The notes beneath the pieces were generated by a model that had not been told where the DNA came from, did not search any database, and worked only from the letters and a program-made list of their open reading frames with translations. This document shows, one piece after another, positions 38,351 through 50,100 of a stretch of DNA of 60,000 bases. Numbering within the stretch: position 1 is the first letter of the stretch; every line of letters starts with the position of its first letter. Source of the DNA: Bolinopsis microptera (Eukaryota; Ctenophora; Tentaculata; Lobata; Bolinopsidae); the NCBI RefSeq assembly GCF_026151205.1, contig NC_087084.1, positions 3,901,538 through 3,961,537 of the forward strand, in the 5' to 3' direction. Made by a program: the position numbers and the translations under genes.

Positions 38351-38666
38351 CTATCTTGGTAAAATGTTTGTAGTACTATGAGGAATTGTTCACGGCTTGT
38401 TGCGGTGTGGATTCTTTTAGCCGTTATATTTTATGTTTCTTTTGGAAAAAAAATTTTGTGATCGTTTATGGGTTTCAAGATGTTATTTGTTGTTGTTATA
38501 TTTCGTAGTATTAATAGATTATTTTAACATTGTATCTTTACAGCTATGTAAGTTTTCAGTACGTCCTGTTTATGACAAAGGCATGTAGCCGAAACGTCGA
38601 CAAAGAATTATGTTTTAACACACTGAGTGGAGACTCTCATTTCGTCAACTACAATTAAAAATAAAT
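38351..38666 (+). repeat. R module, copy 5 (+)
   Basis: Follows P copy 2 as R copy 3 follows P copy 1. The hammerhead-like motif lies at ~38,573-38,600. Confidence 0.55.
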
Positions 38667-39020
38667 GATTGACCCACTCATAAGAGCAAAACAAGATAAC
38701 CAGATTTTCAGAATGCTTGAACAATTATCTAAGGTTAAAATTTCCTCAGATTTTGAATAAAATTACTCCTTAATGGTTTAAAATTTATTTTAAAATTTAT
38801 TACTTTGTCAAAAATCAAGTTTTAAAAACGGTTAACTTGATGACGTTATCAATTGGGGTGTTCATGACGTCAAATAATTTGTTTATACAATGTAAACTAA
38901 AGTGTAAACAATTATTTTCAAGACCTGTGGTCGGAAATGGCTGTATCTTTTATACTTTTGAATCTATGGACAATTAAATACAGGCTACAATTGACTGGCA
39001 AAGCGTCTATCCCTGAATAT
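38667..39020 (-). repeat. S module, copy 4 (-)
   Basis: Reverse copy in the duplicated block; matches 33792-34145. Confidence 0.65.
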
Positions 39021-39042
39021 ATATATATATAGATAGATTTTA

Positions 39043-39541
39043 CCAAAACCCATATTCATGGGTAGAGTGGACCGCTGCCAGTGTCTCTCTTTCCCAAACA
39101 AAAGGAAATGATATTAATTTGATTGACCGTTCTCAAATGCAAAATGATACCGAGAATGAAATCGGTCGCTCGCTTTTTCCATTCATTCACGGCTTACGAA
39201 TTGTAATAAATTTCGATTGATTACATCAGTCAGATGCTGTAAAAATCTCTTTGGGTTGCGTTCGGATCGATACCTAGTATTTCGGGGTAAGGGTAGTAGT
39301 TATTGCTTATTGAATTAGCTGAAGTTTATTGAATCTTTATTGCCGAGTACAGCTGCCTTTGGGTAGATCTTCTTAATCTATTACAATTGTAAATGAATGG
39401 GAAAAGCGAGCGACCGATTTCATTCTCGGTATCATTTTGCATTTGAGAACGGTCAATCAAATTAATATCATTTCCTTTTGTTTGGGAAAGAGAGACACTG
39501 GCAGCGGTCCACTCTACCCATGAATATGGGTTTTGGTAAAA
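39043..39541. repeat. FB module, intact
   Basis: Near-identical to 34168-34667; left end of the second symmetric element (39,043-43,841). Confidence 0.75.
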
Positions 39542-40255
39542 TATCATCTCTTTTTGATTATAATGTCAGGGTACTTTATAAAGTCGAAATATAAACTGAT
39601 ATCTTCATTAATTAATAAGGAGGAAGTTTCAACGATTTCGAAATTTTCCTTTAAAAACATTTCCTTGTGTTTAGGTAAGCATATCGGTCGATCACTGACT
39701 GAATATGCCACCTAATACTCATTCAAGTTGGCATTAAATTCATATATAATGACATTAAACTGTCGTGGCAAAGCAGAATTTGTTGGAAATCACGAATGAG
39801 CAAAATTCTCACCTTTCGCACGTGCAAACTTTGAGCGGACGTTGCGTGCGCATCCAATATTGAATCGCCGTAAATTTTTGCATGTAATTGTTTTATATAT
39901 AGTTTGATAAGCATGCAAAGTTTCAAAGTATTTCAAGAAGAACTGTAATCACAACGGCACTCTAAAGTTGACAGAAAATGACGAAAACAGCAATTTTCAG
40001 TGATTTTAGCAATTTTCTATCAATTTGGGCGTGTCCCCACGTGTGCAACTTTTCGATTTTCAACTTTAAAACTAGCCTAATGCACAATTTATACCTATAG
40101 GAAGCAGAACTGAGCTCCTCAACTCAAGGCATGGCCCAACACCAGAGAATACTAAATCGCAAAATTGACGTTTTTATAAAATAATTCTTCAAAAAAGCAC
40201 AAACTTCAATGACGAATATCTTTATGAAGGAGCAAGCTAGAAAAACTTTCCGGTA
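39542..40255 (+). repeat. L module, copy 4 (+)
   Basis: Diverges from L copy 2 by small indels (for example ACTTTATAAAG versus ACTTTATTTATAAAG), so the near-identical duplication ends near its start. Confidence 0.7.
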
Positions 40256-40572
40256 GATTTTCAGAATGCTTGAACAATTATCTAAGATGAAAATCTCCTC
40301 AGATTTTGAATAAAATTACTCCTTAATGGTTTAAAATTAATTTTAAAAGTTATTACTTTGTCAAAAATCAAGTTTTATAAACGGTTAACTTGATGACGTC
40401 ATCAAGGGGTGTTTATGACGTCAAATAATTTTTTTATACAATGTAAACTAAAGTGTAAACAATTATTTGCAAGACCTGTGGTCGGAAATGGCTTTATCTT
40501 TTATACTTTTGAATCTATGGACAATTAAATACAGGCTACAATTGACTGGCAAAGCGTCTATCCCTGAATATG
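40256..40572 (-). repeat. S module, copy 5 (-)
   Basis: Reverse S bordering H copy 3; contains GATGACGTCATC near 40,392. Confidence 0.65.
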
Positions 40573-40587
40573 TATATATATATATAT

Positions 40588-41129
40588 ATCACGACAATCT
40601 GTCGTAAAACAGGGGTTCTAGAAAACCCATTTCCCGATACTCCTGAAACCTGAAACTTTTTTTGCAGTCGATTTGATCAACGTCTAGACGCCCTGAAAAA
40701 TTTCAGATCTCTAACTCAATTTTAACATGGTTTTTAAGGCACCTGAATATGGCGATTTTGGGTTTTTTACCGAATTTCGTATAACAGTGCTGGCGAGTAT
40801 TTTATGCAAATTTCTTATAAATCTCAACATAACTATTTTTTATTCCTGTCATCTTTGACATCAAATTAGAATGTTTTGAACTAAAAATAATTCTGCTTAA
40901 CGACTTCCGATGAGTCTTAATGCCTGGAAAACTCCTGCCGGAGGCGGCGGCCTTCGGCCGCCGCCCCCGGCCGGAGTGCACGCTTCGCGTGCACAAAAGA
41001 GGCTTGTAACGTGTACCAAAGGGGGTATAATAGTAAAGGGGGTATAATAGTAAAGGGGGTATAATAGTAAATGGGGAACATAGTATACCCACAATAAATG
41101 CAACGGTCGTGCTTGCCAGCACTGTGATA
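40588..41129 (-). repeat. H module, copy 3 (-), with double hairpin
   Basis: Hairpins at 40937-40971 and 40976-40994, with one stem change (CCTCCGGC to CCCCCGGC). The 17-bp repeat GGGGGTATAATAGTAAA is expanded at ~41,022-41,080. Confidence 0.7.
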
Positions 41130-41650
41130 TCACGACAATCTGTCGTAAAACAGGGGTTCTAGAAAACCCACTTCCCGATGTTCCTGAAACCTGAAACTTT
41201 TTTTGCTGTCGATTTGGTCAACGTCTAGACGCCTTGAAAAATTTCAGATCTCTAACTCGATTTTAACATGGTTTTTAAGGCACCTGAATATGGCGATTTT
41301 GGGTTTTTTACCGAATTTCGTATAACAGTGCTGGCGAGTATTTTATGCAAATTTCTTAAAAATCTCAACATAACTATTTTTTATTCCTGTCATCTTTGAC
41401 ATCAAATTAGAATGTTTTGAACTAAAAATAAATCTGCTGAACGACTTCCGATGAGTCTTAATGCCTGAAAAACTCCTGCCGGAGGCGGCGGCCTTCGGCC
41501 GCCGCCTCCGGCCGGAGTGCACGCTTCGCGTGCACGAAAGAGGCTTGTAACGTGTACCAAAGGGGGTATAATAGTAAAGGGGGTATAATAGTAAAGGGGG
41601 TACATAGTATACCCACAATAAATGCACCGGTCGTGCTTGCCAGCACTGTG
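41130..41650 (-). repeat. H module, copy 4 (-), tandem with copy 3
   Basis: Direct repeat of copy 3, hairpins at 41478-41512 and 41517-41535. The junction reads GTGATATCACGACAATC. Confidence 0.7.
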
Positions 41651-41972
41651 ATATATTCAGGGATAGACGCTTTGCCAGTCAATTGTAGCCTGTATTTAAG
41701 TGTCCATAGATTCAAAAGTATAAAAGATACAGCCATTTCCGACCATAGGTTTTAAAGATAATTGTTTACACTTCAGTTTACATTATATTTAGAAATAATT
41801 TATTGTCATCATCATCACTTGATGACGTCATCAAATTAAGTGTTTTTAAAACTTGATTTTTGACAGAATAACAACTTTTCAAATCGATTTATAACACCAT
41901 TAAGGAGTAATTTTATTCAAAATATGAGGACATTTTCCCCTTAGATAATTGTTCAAGCATTCTGAAAATCTA
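41651..41972 (+). repeat. S module, copy 6 (+), interrupted at its end
   Basis: Ends in TCTGAAAATCTA, where a small element is inserted. The uninterrupted host sequence is visible at ~36,550-36,570. Confidence 0.65.
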
Positions 41973-42618
41973 TAATGAGGTCTGATCGTCATCTTCGTAC
42001 AACTACAGCATTCGATGTCTGTGTGAAGGTAAAATGGTGATATCCTCTGGATCAGGCAGAGGTCGAGTGTTATCGGGATCGGATTATTTCTGTAGTAGTG
42101 GAACAGCAATACTAAGGTAATGGGACTACTGCGGACCCTCTACCGGCCAAACATTGTTAACAAAGCCGCAGTCAAGGTTCGGTGAACGGTAGTTAAAAGC
42201 GCTTAAGGGACATAAGTCAAATTGGTAGAGCAACATCATGTAGTGGACGTCTTAAGAAATGAGGAGTAGGTAGAATGTTAGGTTGCTCCTTTATAAATCG
42301 TCTTTTTCTCCGATAATAAGTTGACATCAAGTCTTGAAAATTATTCGAGAAGAATCTCGAATAATTTAGTTGCAGCGTGCCACATGGCTATCTAAACTGC
42401 AAACCCAACCCATTGCTGAGCAAGGCCTTTATCTTCTCCGACGAGCGGGATCATCAATAATGAGGTCTGATCGTCATCTTCGTACAGCGTTCGATGTCTG
42501 TGTGAAGGTAAAATGGTGATATCCTCTGGATCAGGCAGAGGTCGAGTGTTATCGGGATCGGATTATTTCTGTAGTAGTGGAACAGCAATACTAAGGTAAT
42601 GGGACTACTGCGGACCCT
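41973..42618. mobile_element. Small element with terminal direct repeats (TRIM-like)
   Basis: Terminal direct repeats are 41973-42139 and 42458-42618 (about 165 bp; they differ by a 6-bp indel near CGTACA). An internal segment of about 320 bp lies between them. The 11-bp sequence CTGAAAATCTA is present on both sides (41962-41972 and 42619-42629) and once in the empty site, so it is a target-site duplication. No coding capacity. The repeats do not begin TG or end CA, and 11 bp is long for an LTR element; a short Penelope-like or other class could produce this. A piece of tRNA-like sequence (AATTGGTAGAGC) lies inside. Confidence 0.7.
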
Positions 42619-42624
42619 CTGAAA

Positions 42625-43338
42625 ATCTACCGGGAAAGTTTCCTACCTTGCTCCTTCATAAAGATATTCGCTATTGAAGTTAGTGCTTTTTTGAAGAATT
42701 ATTTTATAAAAACGTCAATTTTGCGATTTAGTATTCTCTGGTGTTGGGCTCTCCCTTGGGTTGTGAAGCTCAGTTCTGCTTCCTATAAGTATAAATTGTG
42801 CATTAGGCTAGTTTTAAAGTTAAAAATCGAAAAGTTGCACACGTGGGGACACGCCCAAGTTGATTAAAAATTGCTAAAATCACTAAAAAATTGCTGTTGT
42901 TACCATTTTCTGTAAACTTTGGTGTGCCGTTGTGATTACAGTTCTTCTTGAAATACTTTGAAACTTTGCATGCTTATCAAGCTATATATAAAACACCAAC
43001 ACGCAAAAATTTACGGCGATTCAATATTGGATGCGCATGCAACGTCCGCTTATAGTTTGCACGTGCGAAAGGTGATCATTTTGCTCATTCGTGATTTCGA
43101 ACAAATTCTGCTTTACCACGACAGTTCAATGTCATTATATATGAATTTAATGCCAACTTGAATGAGTATAAAGTGGCAAATTCAGTCAGTGATCGACCGA
43201 TATGCTTATCCAAACACAAGGAAATGTTTTCAAAGGAAAAATTTCGAAATCGTTGAAACTTCCTCCTTATTAATGAAGATATCAGTTTATATTTCGTACT
43301 TTATAAAGACATTATAATCAAAAAGAGATGATATTTGA
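42625..43338 (-). repeat. L module, copy 5 (-)
   Basis: Inner right arm of the element 39,043-43,841, more diverged than the other L copies. Confidence 0.65.
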
Positions 43339-43841
43339 CCAAAACCCATAATCATGGGTAGAGTGGACCGCTGCCAGTGTCTCTCTTTCCCAAACAAAAA
43401 GAAATGATATCAATTTGATTGACCGTTTTCAAATGCAAAATGATACCGAGAATGAAATCGGTCGCTCGCTTTTCCCATTCATTTACAATTGTAATAGATT
43501 AAGAAGAACTACCATACCCGAAGACAGCTGTACTCGGTAATAAATATTCAATAAACTTCAGCTAATTCACTAACTACCACCCTTATCCCGAAATACTAGG
43601 TATCGACCCGAACGCAACCCAAAGAGATTATTACATTTACAGCATGTGATCGATGTAATTTATCGAAACCTATTACAATTCGTGAGCCGTGAATGAATGG
43701 GAAAAGCGAGCGACCGATTTCATTCTCGGTATCATTTTGCATTTGAAAACGGTCAATCAAATTGATATCATTTCTTTTTGTTTGGGAAAGAGAGACACTG
43801 GCAGCGGTCCACTCTACCCATGATTATGGGTTTTGGTCAAA
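43339..43841. repeat. FB module, right boundary of the mosaic
   Basis: Complete inverted-repeat copy. Right of it, single-copy sequence of the receptor gene begins, so the mosaic ends 282 bp before the receptor start codon. Confidence 0.75.
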
Positions 43842-43938
43842 TTAATTAAACAGAAATTTAAGTTAGACGCCAGTCTGTGATAGTACAGCTGATGCTTTAA
43901 CAACATTACTCCATTGTCACAACATGACTTTTTCTCTT

Positions 43939-43984
43939 CGAGTGATATAGCCTTGAAACATGCATTCCAAGGCTGTATCACTCG
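43939..43984. promoter_or_regulatory. Hairpin upstream of the receptor gene
   Basis: Arms CGAGTGATATAGCCTTG and CAAGGCTGTATCACTCG (17 bp, one G-T-type mismatch) around a 12-base loop, about 120-165 bp before the start codon. It could be in the 5' UTR or promoter. Function unknown. Confidence 0.5.
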
Positions 43985-44102
43985 GTACCTTCATTCCTAA
44001 ATAAGAATCTGTGACGAATTTCTGTCGACTGTCAGACGATGATATATTATTGTATTAACGTTTAAGCAGTTGACTGATTTTAATAATTTGTGTAACTTGA
44101 AT

Positions 44103-47100
44103 ATGCTCATGTCTAGCGAACAGATGATCATGAAGACAAAGATAATCCTCTTTACGACGCTATTGTGGTTATCCATCCAAGGTTAATGTACAAAATTGTA
44201 ATATTTATTTTTACATCACGACCTAAACTTATTAGAATTAACACAGAATACATAATAAGTACACAAATTAAGTTGCATTCTCTAATTAGTGAAACAAGAC
44301 AATTTATCGTGCTTATTATTTCAGGTGAAATTATAGGAGAGGTAGATGGTGAAATAACACCTGTTTCCGTGTCTATGACTAAAGAAGTTGACTCACGTTA
44401 TGTGGCAAGTAAAGCTACAGACAGGAATACAGAAACTCAAGCTTATTCACCAGGAAATGACTCCTGGCTTAAAGCTAGGTTAGACAAGCAATATTGTGTA
44501 GAGGAGGTACGTCATTGGATTCATCATGCTCTTCAAACACACACATGCTCGAGGGACGCGTGTACCTGCAGTGGTAGTTACTGCTCCGCTTGGCCCGTGT
44601 CAGTGTACTCTGAGGATGGAACAGACCCGGACAATGCTCCTTCTGATTGCATGATAGGAGACACTGTTAAATTTGATGGGAGTGTTATAAAGTATACTTG
44701 GGTATCTGAACTAGTTATCATTGGGAGAGGTAGGAGTCTATATCATTGGCTTATTATTATGCTACTTTTCTACAGTCTGGTGAAAGTTACACAGGAGCTT
44801 TTATTTTTAAAGAATACCATTATGGAACACTATATATTGATTCATTTGTTAATCATTGGCCTACTTTGTATTAAAAATAATCCATGCGAAGTTATTATTA
44901 CAGTATTAATTATCGTAAAGCCGTTGTAAACTTAGTGACAAATTAAAATAAAGCTTTCGTTCTGTTTAATCTCCCAATTAGAATATTGATTAGAATTTAT
45001 TTGCAAATCATCATTAAGCAGTTACACAGTATTGTTCACTTTTGATAAGAATTCTGATGATTTCTTTCCAGAAGTGATTGTAGCATCTGATAGTGATTGT
45101 AGCACGCCCATCATTGAAAAAGGCACGGTAACACCGGATTCGGAAATAAGTTCTGGCGCCTCATACAACGTGGCCTGCGACAGCGGGTTCGTGATCTCTG
45201 GACAAAATACCATCACCTGCACCAACAGCGAGCTTTCTATATCCCCAAAGTGTCTACCAGGTAAGGTTACTTACTAAATCATCATTAAGTACTAAGTAGT
45301 TAGTAGTTACACAGTATTGTTTCAAAAGTGAACTTCACTTTTGATAACAATTCTGATGATTTCTTTCCAGCACCTGATTGTAGCACGCCCATCATTGAAA
45401 AAGGCACGGTAACACCGGATTCGAAAATAAGTTCTGGCGCCTCATACAACGTGGCCTGCGACAGTGGGTTCGTGATCTCTGGATCGACAACAGTCACCTG
45501 TATAAACGGCGAACTTTCCGTATCTCCAACTTGTGTACCAGGTAAATTTTACCATACATATCATGACTTTTAAAGATAGAGTGATAGCTCAGTAAAAGCA
45601 AAAGTTGTAATAATAGGATCGGAAGTGTTACTAGGATCCCCTAAAACTCTAATCATAAAACTCTAATTATAACGACTGTTAATTTGATATTGTCATCATA
45701 AATTTGATGGGAGTGTTGTAAAGTATACTTGGGTATCTGAACTAGTTATCATTGGGAGAGGTATAGGAGTCTATATCACTGGCTTATTACTATGCTACTT
45801 TTCTACAGTCTGGTGAAAGTTATACAGGAGCTTTTATTTTTTAAAGAATACCATTATGGAACACTATATATTGATTCATTTGTTAATCATTGGCCTACTT
45901 TGTATTAAACATAATCCATGCGAAGTTATTATTACAGTATTAATTATCGTAAAGCCGTTGTAAACTTAGTGACAAATTAAAATAAAGCTTTCGTTCTTTT
46001 CAATCTCCCAATTAGAATATTGATTTGAATTTATAAGAATTCTGATGATTTCTTTCCAGAAGTGATTGTAGCACCTGATAGTGATTGTAGCACGCCCATC
46101 ATTGAAAAAGGCACGGTAACACCGGATTCGGAAATAAGTTCTGGCGCCTCATACAACGTGGCCTGCGACAGCGGGTTCGTGATCTCTGGACAAAATACCA
46201 TCACCTGCACCAACAGCGAGCTTTCTAAATCCCCAAAGTGTCTACCAGGTAAGGTTACTTACTAAATCATCATTAAGTACTAAGTAGTTACACAGTATTG
46301 TTTCAAAAGTGAACTTCACTTTTGATAACAATTCTGATGATTTCTTTCCAGCACCTGATTGTAGCACGCCCATCATTGAAAAAGGCACGGTAACACCGGA
46401 TTCGAAAATAAGTTCTGGCGCCTCATACAACGTGGCCTGCGACAGCGGGTTCGTGATCTCTGGATCGACAACAGTCAACTGTATGAACGGCAAGCTTTCC
46501 GTATCTCCAACTTGTGTACCAGGTAAATTTTACCATACATATCATGACTTTTAAAGATAGAGTGATTGTTCAGTAAAAGCAAAAGTTGTAAATAGGATCG
46601 GAAGTGTTACTAGGATCCCCTAAAACTCTAATCATAAAACTCTATAAATTATAACGACTGTTAATTTGATATTGTCATTATAAATTTGATGGGAGTGTTA
46701 TAAAAGTATAAAGTATACTTGGGTATCTGAACTAGTTATCATTGAGAGAGGTAGGAGTCTATATCATTGGCTTATTATTATGCTACTTTTCTACAGTCTG
46801 GTGAAAGTTACACACGACCTAAGCTTATTAGAATTAACACAGAATACATAATAAGTACACAAATTAAGTTGCATTCTCTAATTGAACTGCGGGTGCTAAG
46901 TAGTGAAACACGACAATTTATCGTGCTTATTATTTCAGGTGAAATTATAGGAGAGGTAGATGGTGAAATAACACCTGTTTCCGTATCTATGACTAAAGAG
47001 GTTGACTCACGTTATGTGGCAAGTAAAGCTACAGACAGGAAAACAGAAACTCAAGCTTATTCACCAGGAAATGACTCCTGGCTTAAAGCTAGGTTAGACA

Positions 47101-50100
47101 AGCAATATTGTGTAGAGGAGGTACGTCATTGGATTTATAGTACTCTTCAAACACACACATGCTCGAGGGACGTGTGTACCTGCAGTGGTAGTTACTGCTC
47201 CGCTTGGCCCGTGTCAGTGTACTCTGAGGATGGAACAGACCCGGACAATGCTCCTTCTGATTGCATGATAGGAGACACTGTTAAATTTGATGGCAGTGTT
47301 GTAAAGTATACTTGGGTATCTGAACTAGTCATCATTGGGAGAGGTAGGAGTCTATATCATTGGCTTATTATTATGCTACTTTTCTACAGCCTGGTAAAAG
47401 TTACACAGGAGCTTTTATTTTTAAAGAATACCATTATGGAACACTATATATTGATTCATTTGTTAATCATTGGCCTACTTTGTATTAAAAATAATCCATG
47501 CGAAGTTATTATTACAGTATTAATTATCGTAAAGCCGTTGTAAACTTAGTGACAAATTAAAATAAAGCTTTCGTTCTGTTCAATCTCCCAATTAGAATAT
47601 TGATTAGAATTTATTTGCAAATCATCATTAAGCAGTTACACAGTATTGGTCACTTTTGATAAGAATTCTGATGATTTCTTTCCAGAAGTGATTGTAGCAT
47701 CTGATAGTGATTGTAGCACGCCCATCATTGAAAAAGGCACGCTAACACCAGATTCGGAAATAAGTTCTGGGGCCTCATACAACGTGGCCTGCGACAGCGG
47801 GTTCGTGATCTCTGGACAAAATACCATCACCTGCACCAACAGCGAGCTTTCTATATCCCCAAAGTGTCTACCAGGTAAGGTTACTTACTAAATCATCATT
47901 AAGTACTAAGTAGTTAGTAGTTACACAGTATTGTTTACAGTATTGTTTCAAAAGTGAACTTCACTTTTGATAACAATTCTGATGATTTCTTTCCAGCACC
48001 TGATTGTAGCACGCCCATCATTGAAAAAGGCACGGTAACACCGGATTCGAAAATAAGTTCTGGCGCCTCATACAACGTGGCCTGCGACAGTGGGTTCGTG
48101 ATCTCTGGATCGACAACAGTCACCTGTATGAACGGCGAACTTTCCGCATCTCCAACTTGTGTACCAGGTAAATGTTACCATACATATCATGACTTTTAAA
48201 GATAGAGTGATTGCTCAGTAAAAGCAAAAATTGTAAATAGGATCGGAAGTGTTACTAGGATCCCCTAAAACTCTTATCATAAAACTCTAATTATAACGAC
48301 TGTTAATTTGATATTGTCATTATATTTATAAATTTGATGGGAGTGTTGTAAAGTATACTTGGGTATCTGAACTAGTTATCATTGGGAGAGGTAGGAGTCT
48401 ATATCATTGGCTTATTATTATGCTACTTTTCTACAGTCTGGTGAAAGTTATACAGAAGATTTTATTTTTAAAGAATACCATTACGGAACACTATATATAA
48501 ATTCATTTGTTAATCATTGGCCTACTTTGTAGATAAAATAATCCATGCGATGTTATTATTACAGTATTAATTATCGTAAAGCCGTTGTAAACTTAGTGAC
48601 AAATTAAAATAAAGCTTTCGTTCTTTTCAATCTCCCAATTAGAATATTGATTAGAATTTATTTGCAAATCATCATTAAGTAGTTACACAGTATTGTTCAC
48701 TTTTGATAAGAATTCTGATGATTTCTTTCCAGAAGTGATTGTAGCACCTGATAGTGATTGTAGCACGCCCATCATTGAAAAAGGCACGGTAACACCGGAT
48801 TCGGAAATAAGTTCTGGCGCCTCATACAACGTGGCCTGCGACAGCGGGTTCGTGATCTCTGGACAAAATACCATCACCTGCACCAACAGCGAGCTTTCTA
48901 TATCCCCAAAGTGTCTACCAGGTAAGGTTACTTACTAAATCATCATTAAGTACTAAGTAGTTAGTAGTTACACAGTATTGTTTACAGTATTGTTTCAAAA
49001 GTGAACTTCACTTTTGATAACAATTCTGATGATTTCTTTCCAGCACCTGATTGTAGCACGCCCATCATTGAAAAAGGCACGGTAACACCGGATTCGAAAA
49101 TAAGTTCTGGCGCCTCATACAACGTGGCCTGCGACAGCGGGTTTGTGATCTCTGGATCGACAACAGTCACCTGTATAAACGGCGAACTTTCCGTATCTCC
49201 AACTTGTGTACCAGGTAAATTTTACCATACATATCATGACTTTTAAAGATAGAGTGATTGCTCAGTAAAAGCAAAAATTGTAAATAGGATTGGAAGTGTT
49301 ACTAATATCCCCTAAAACTCTAATCATAAAACTCTAATTATAACGACTGTTAATTTGATATTGTCATTAAAAATTAATTTGTACCTTCTGCCTGTTATTA
49401 TTTAATATTTAAAATTTTTTGTGTCTAGTGGCCACAGTGACATGCCACGAGAAAGAGATAACGTTGACCCTTGAGCCCTTGTCGGTAGGGTTTGCTGGGC
49501 CGAACCTACGCGCGTTAAAAAGAATTTGCGCTTTCATTTTAAAACGTTCACTTTGACAAACCATAACCAATAACTCTCCACCAATCAAGTCAAATTTCAA
49601 TTTTAAAATATCGAAAGAAAGTAGAAAACTTTGCCAACATGAAAGGGGACTCTTGTAAGGGTAAGTAAAAACGCGATCTTCACCCTCAAAATCGACTTTT
49701 AAAGCTTCATACATTTTCCGCCGAAATTATAATTCTTATATCGCAAAACATCCCCCTACCTCCCTGCACCTCCCTCCCCCCCTTCTCAACCCCCCTTCCT
49801 GCTAGGATTTCTTTTTGCTTCTGCAGCTGAACTATGAACTCTCAGCTCTCTCGCTTGATTCACGATGTCAATCCTTCGCATCTCGCCGATCTGGTTGCGA
49901 GAAGAATTATTTGATGCGCAGCGCGACCCAGTAGTGCATCGCGCTACAACTCTCTCGCCTACCCAGAAAACCTTACCGTTTGCTGGGCTCGCTAGAGGTG
50001 ATAGATTTTCAACAGCACGTTTGTCGTCGCGTGTCAGTGTCACGTCAAGTTTACCTTTCGCACGCTGCATTTAGCCAAGTAGTCATGACAACGACATTGC

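Larger units (their letters stand above)
28098..43841. mobile_element. Mosaic of foldback/retroelement modules (FB, L, R, H, S, P)
   Basis: Six modules recur in both orientations. Order: FB(right half) L+ R- H+ FB S+ R- P FB(split by noise) P R+ S- FB L+ R- H+ S+ L- FB P R+ S- FB L+ S- H- H- S+ [insertion] L- FB. Two complete symmetric units stand out, 34,168-37,783 and 39,043-43,841, each with FB+L arms of about 1.2 kb in inverted orientation around an R/H/S core. This modular long-inverted-repeat form resembles foldback (FB/TU-type) elements. No transposase was found. Confidence 0.75.
44219..46814 (+). repeat. Receptor exon duplication, unit 1
   Basis: About 2.6 kb carrying galactose-binding-like exon 1 (44325-44729), CCP exons A1 and B1, then a sub-copy that lost most of the galactose-binding exon but kept CCP exons A2 and B2. 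It repeats as 46815 to about 49,365. A and B exons are 189 and 171 bp and enter and leave in phase 1, so any number can be kept or skipped without frameshift. Confidence 0.85.

Noticed and set aside
41973-42139. Spliced-leader or U-snRNA gene (GTAAAA after a ~50-nt leader, ATTATTTCTG-like Sm site, AATGAGG start)
   Set aside because: The two copies are the terminal direct repeats of an inserted element with a target duplication, and no complete snRNA or SL structure fits.
42200-42260. tRNA gene (AATTGGTAGAGC matches a D-arm/A-box)
   Set aside because: No cloverleaf, anticodon arm or B-box at the right spacing; at most a tRNA-related fragment inside the small element.
45022-45225. Minus-strand frames opposite each CCP exon
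   Set aside because: Shadows of the plus-strand CCP exons, which have consistent splice sites and phases.
49786-50074. Overlapping open frames on both strands (94 and 69 codons)
   Set aside because: GC-richer sequence leaves frames open by chance; no domain, splice or start support.
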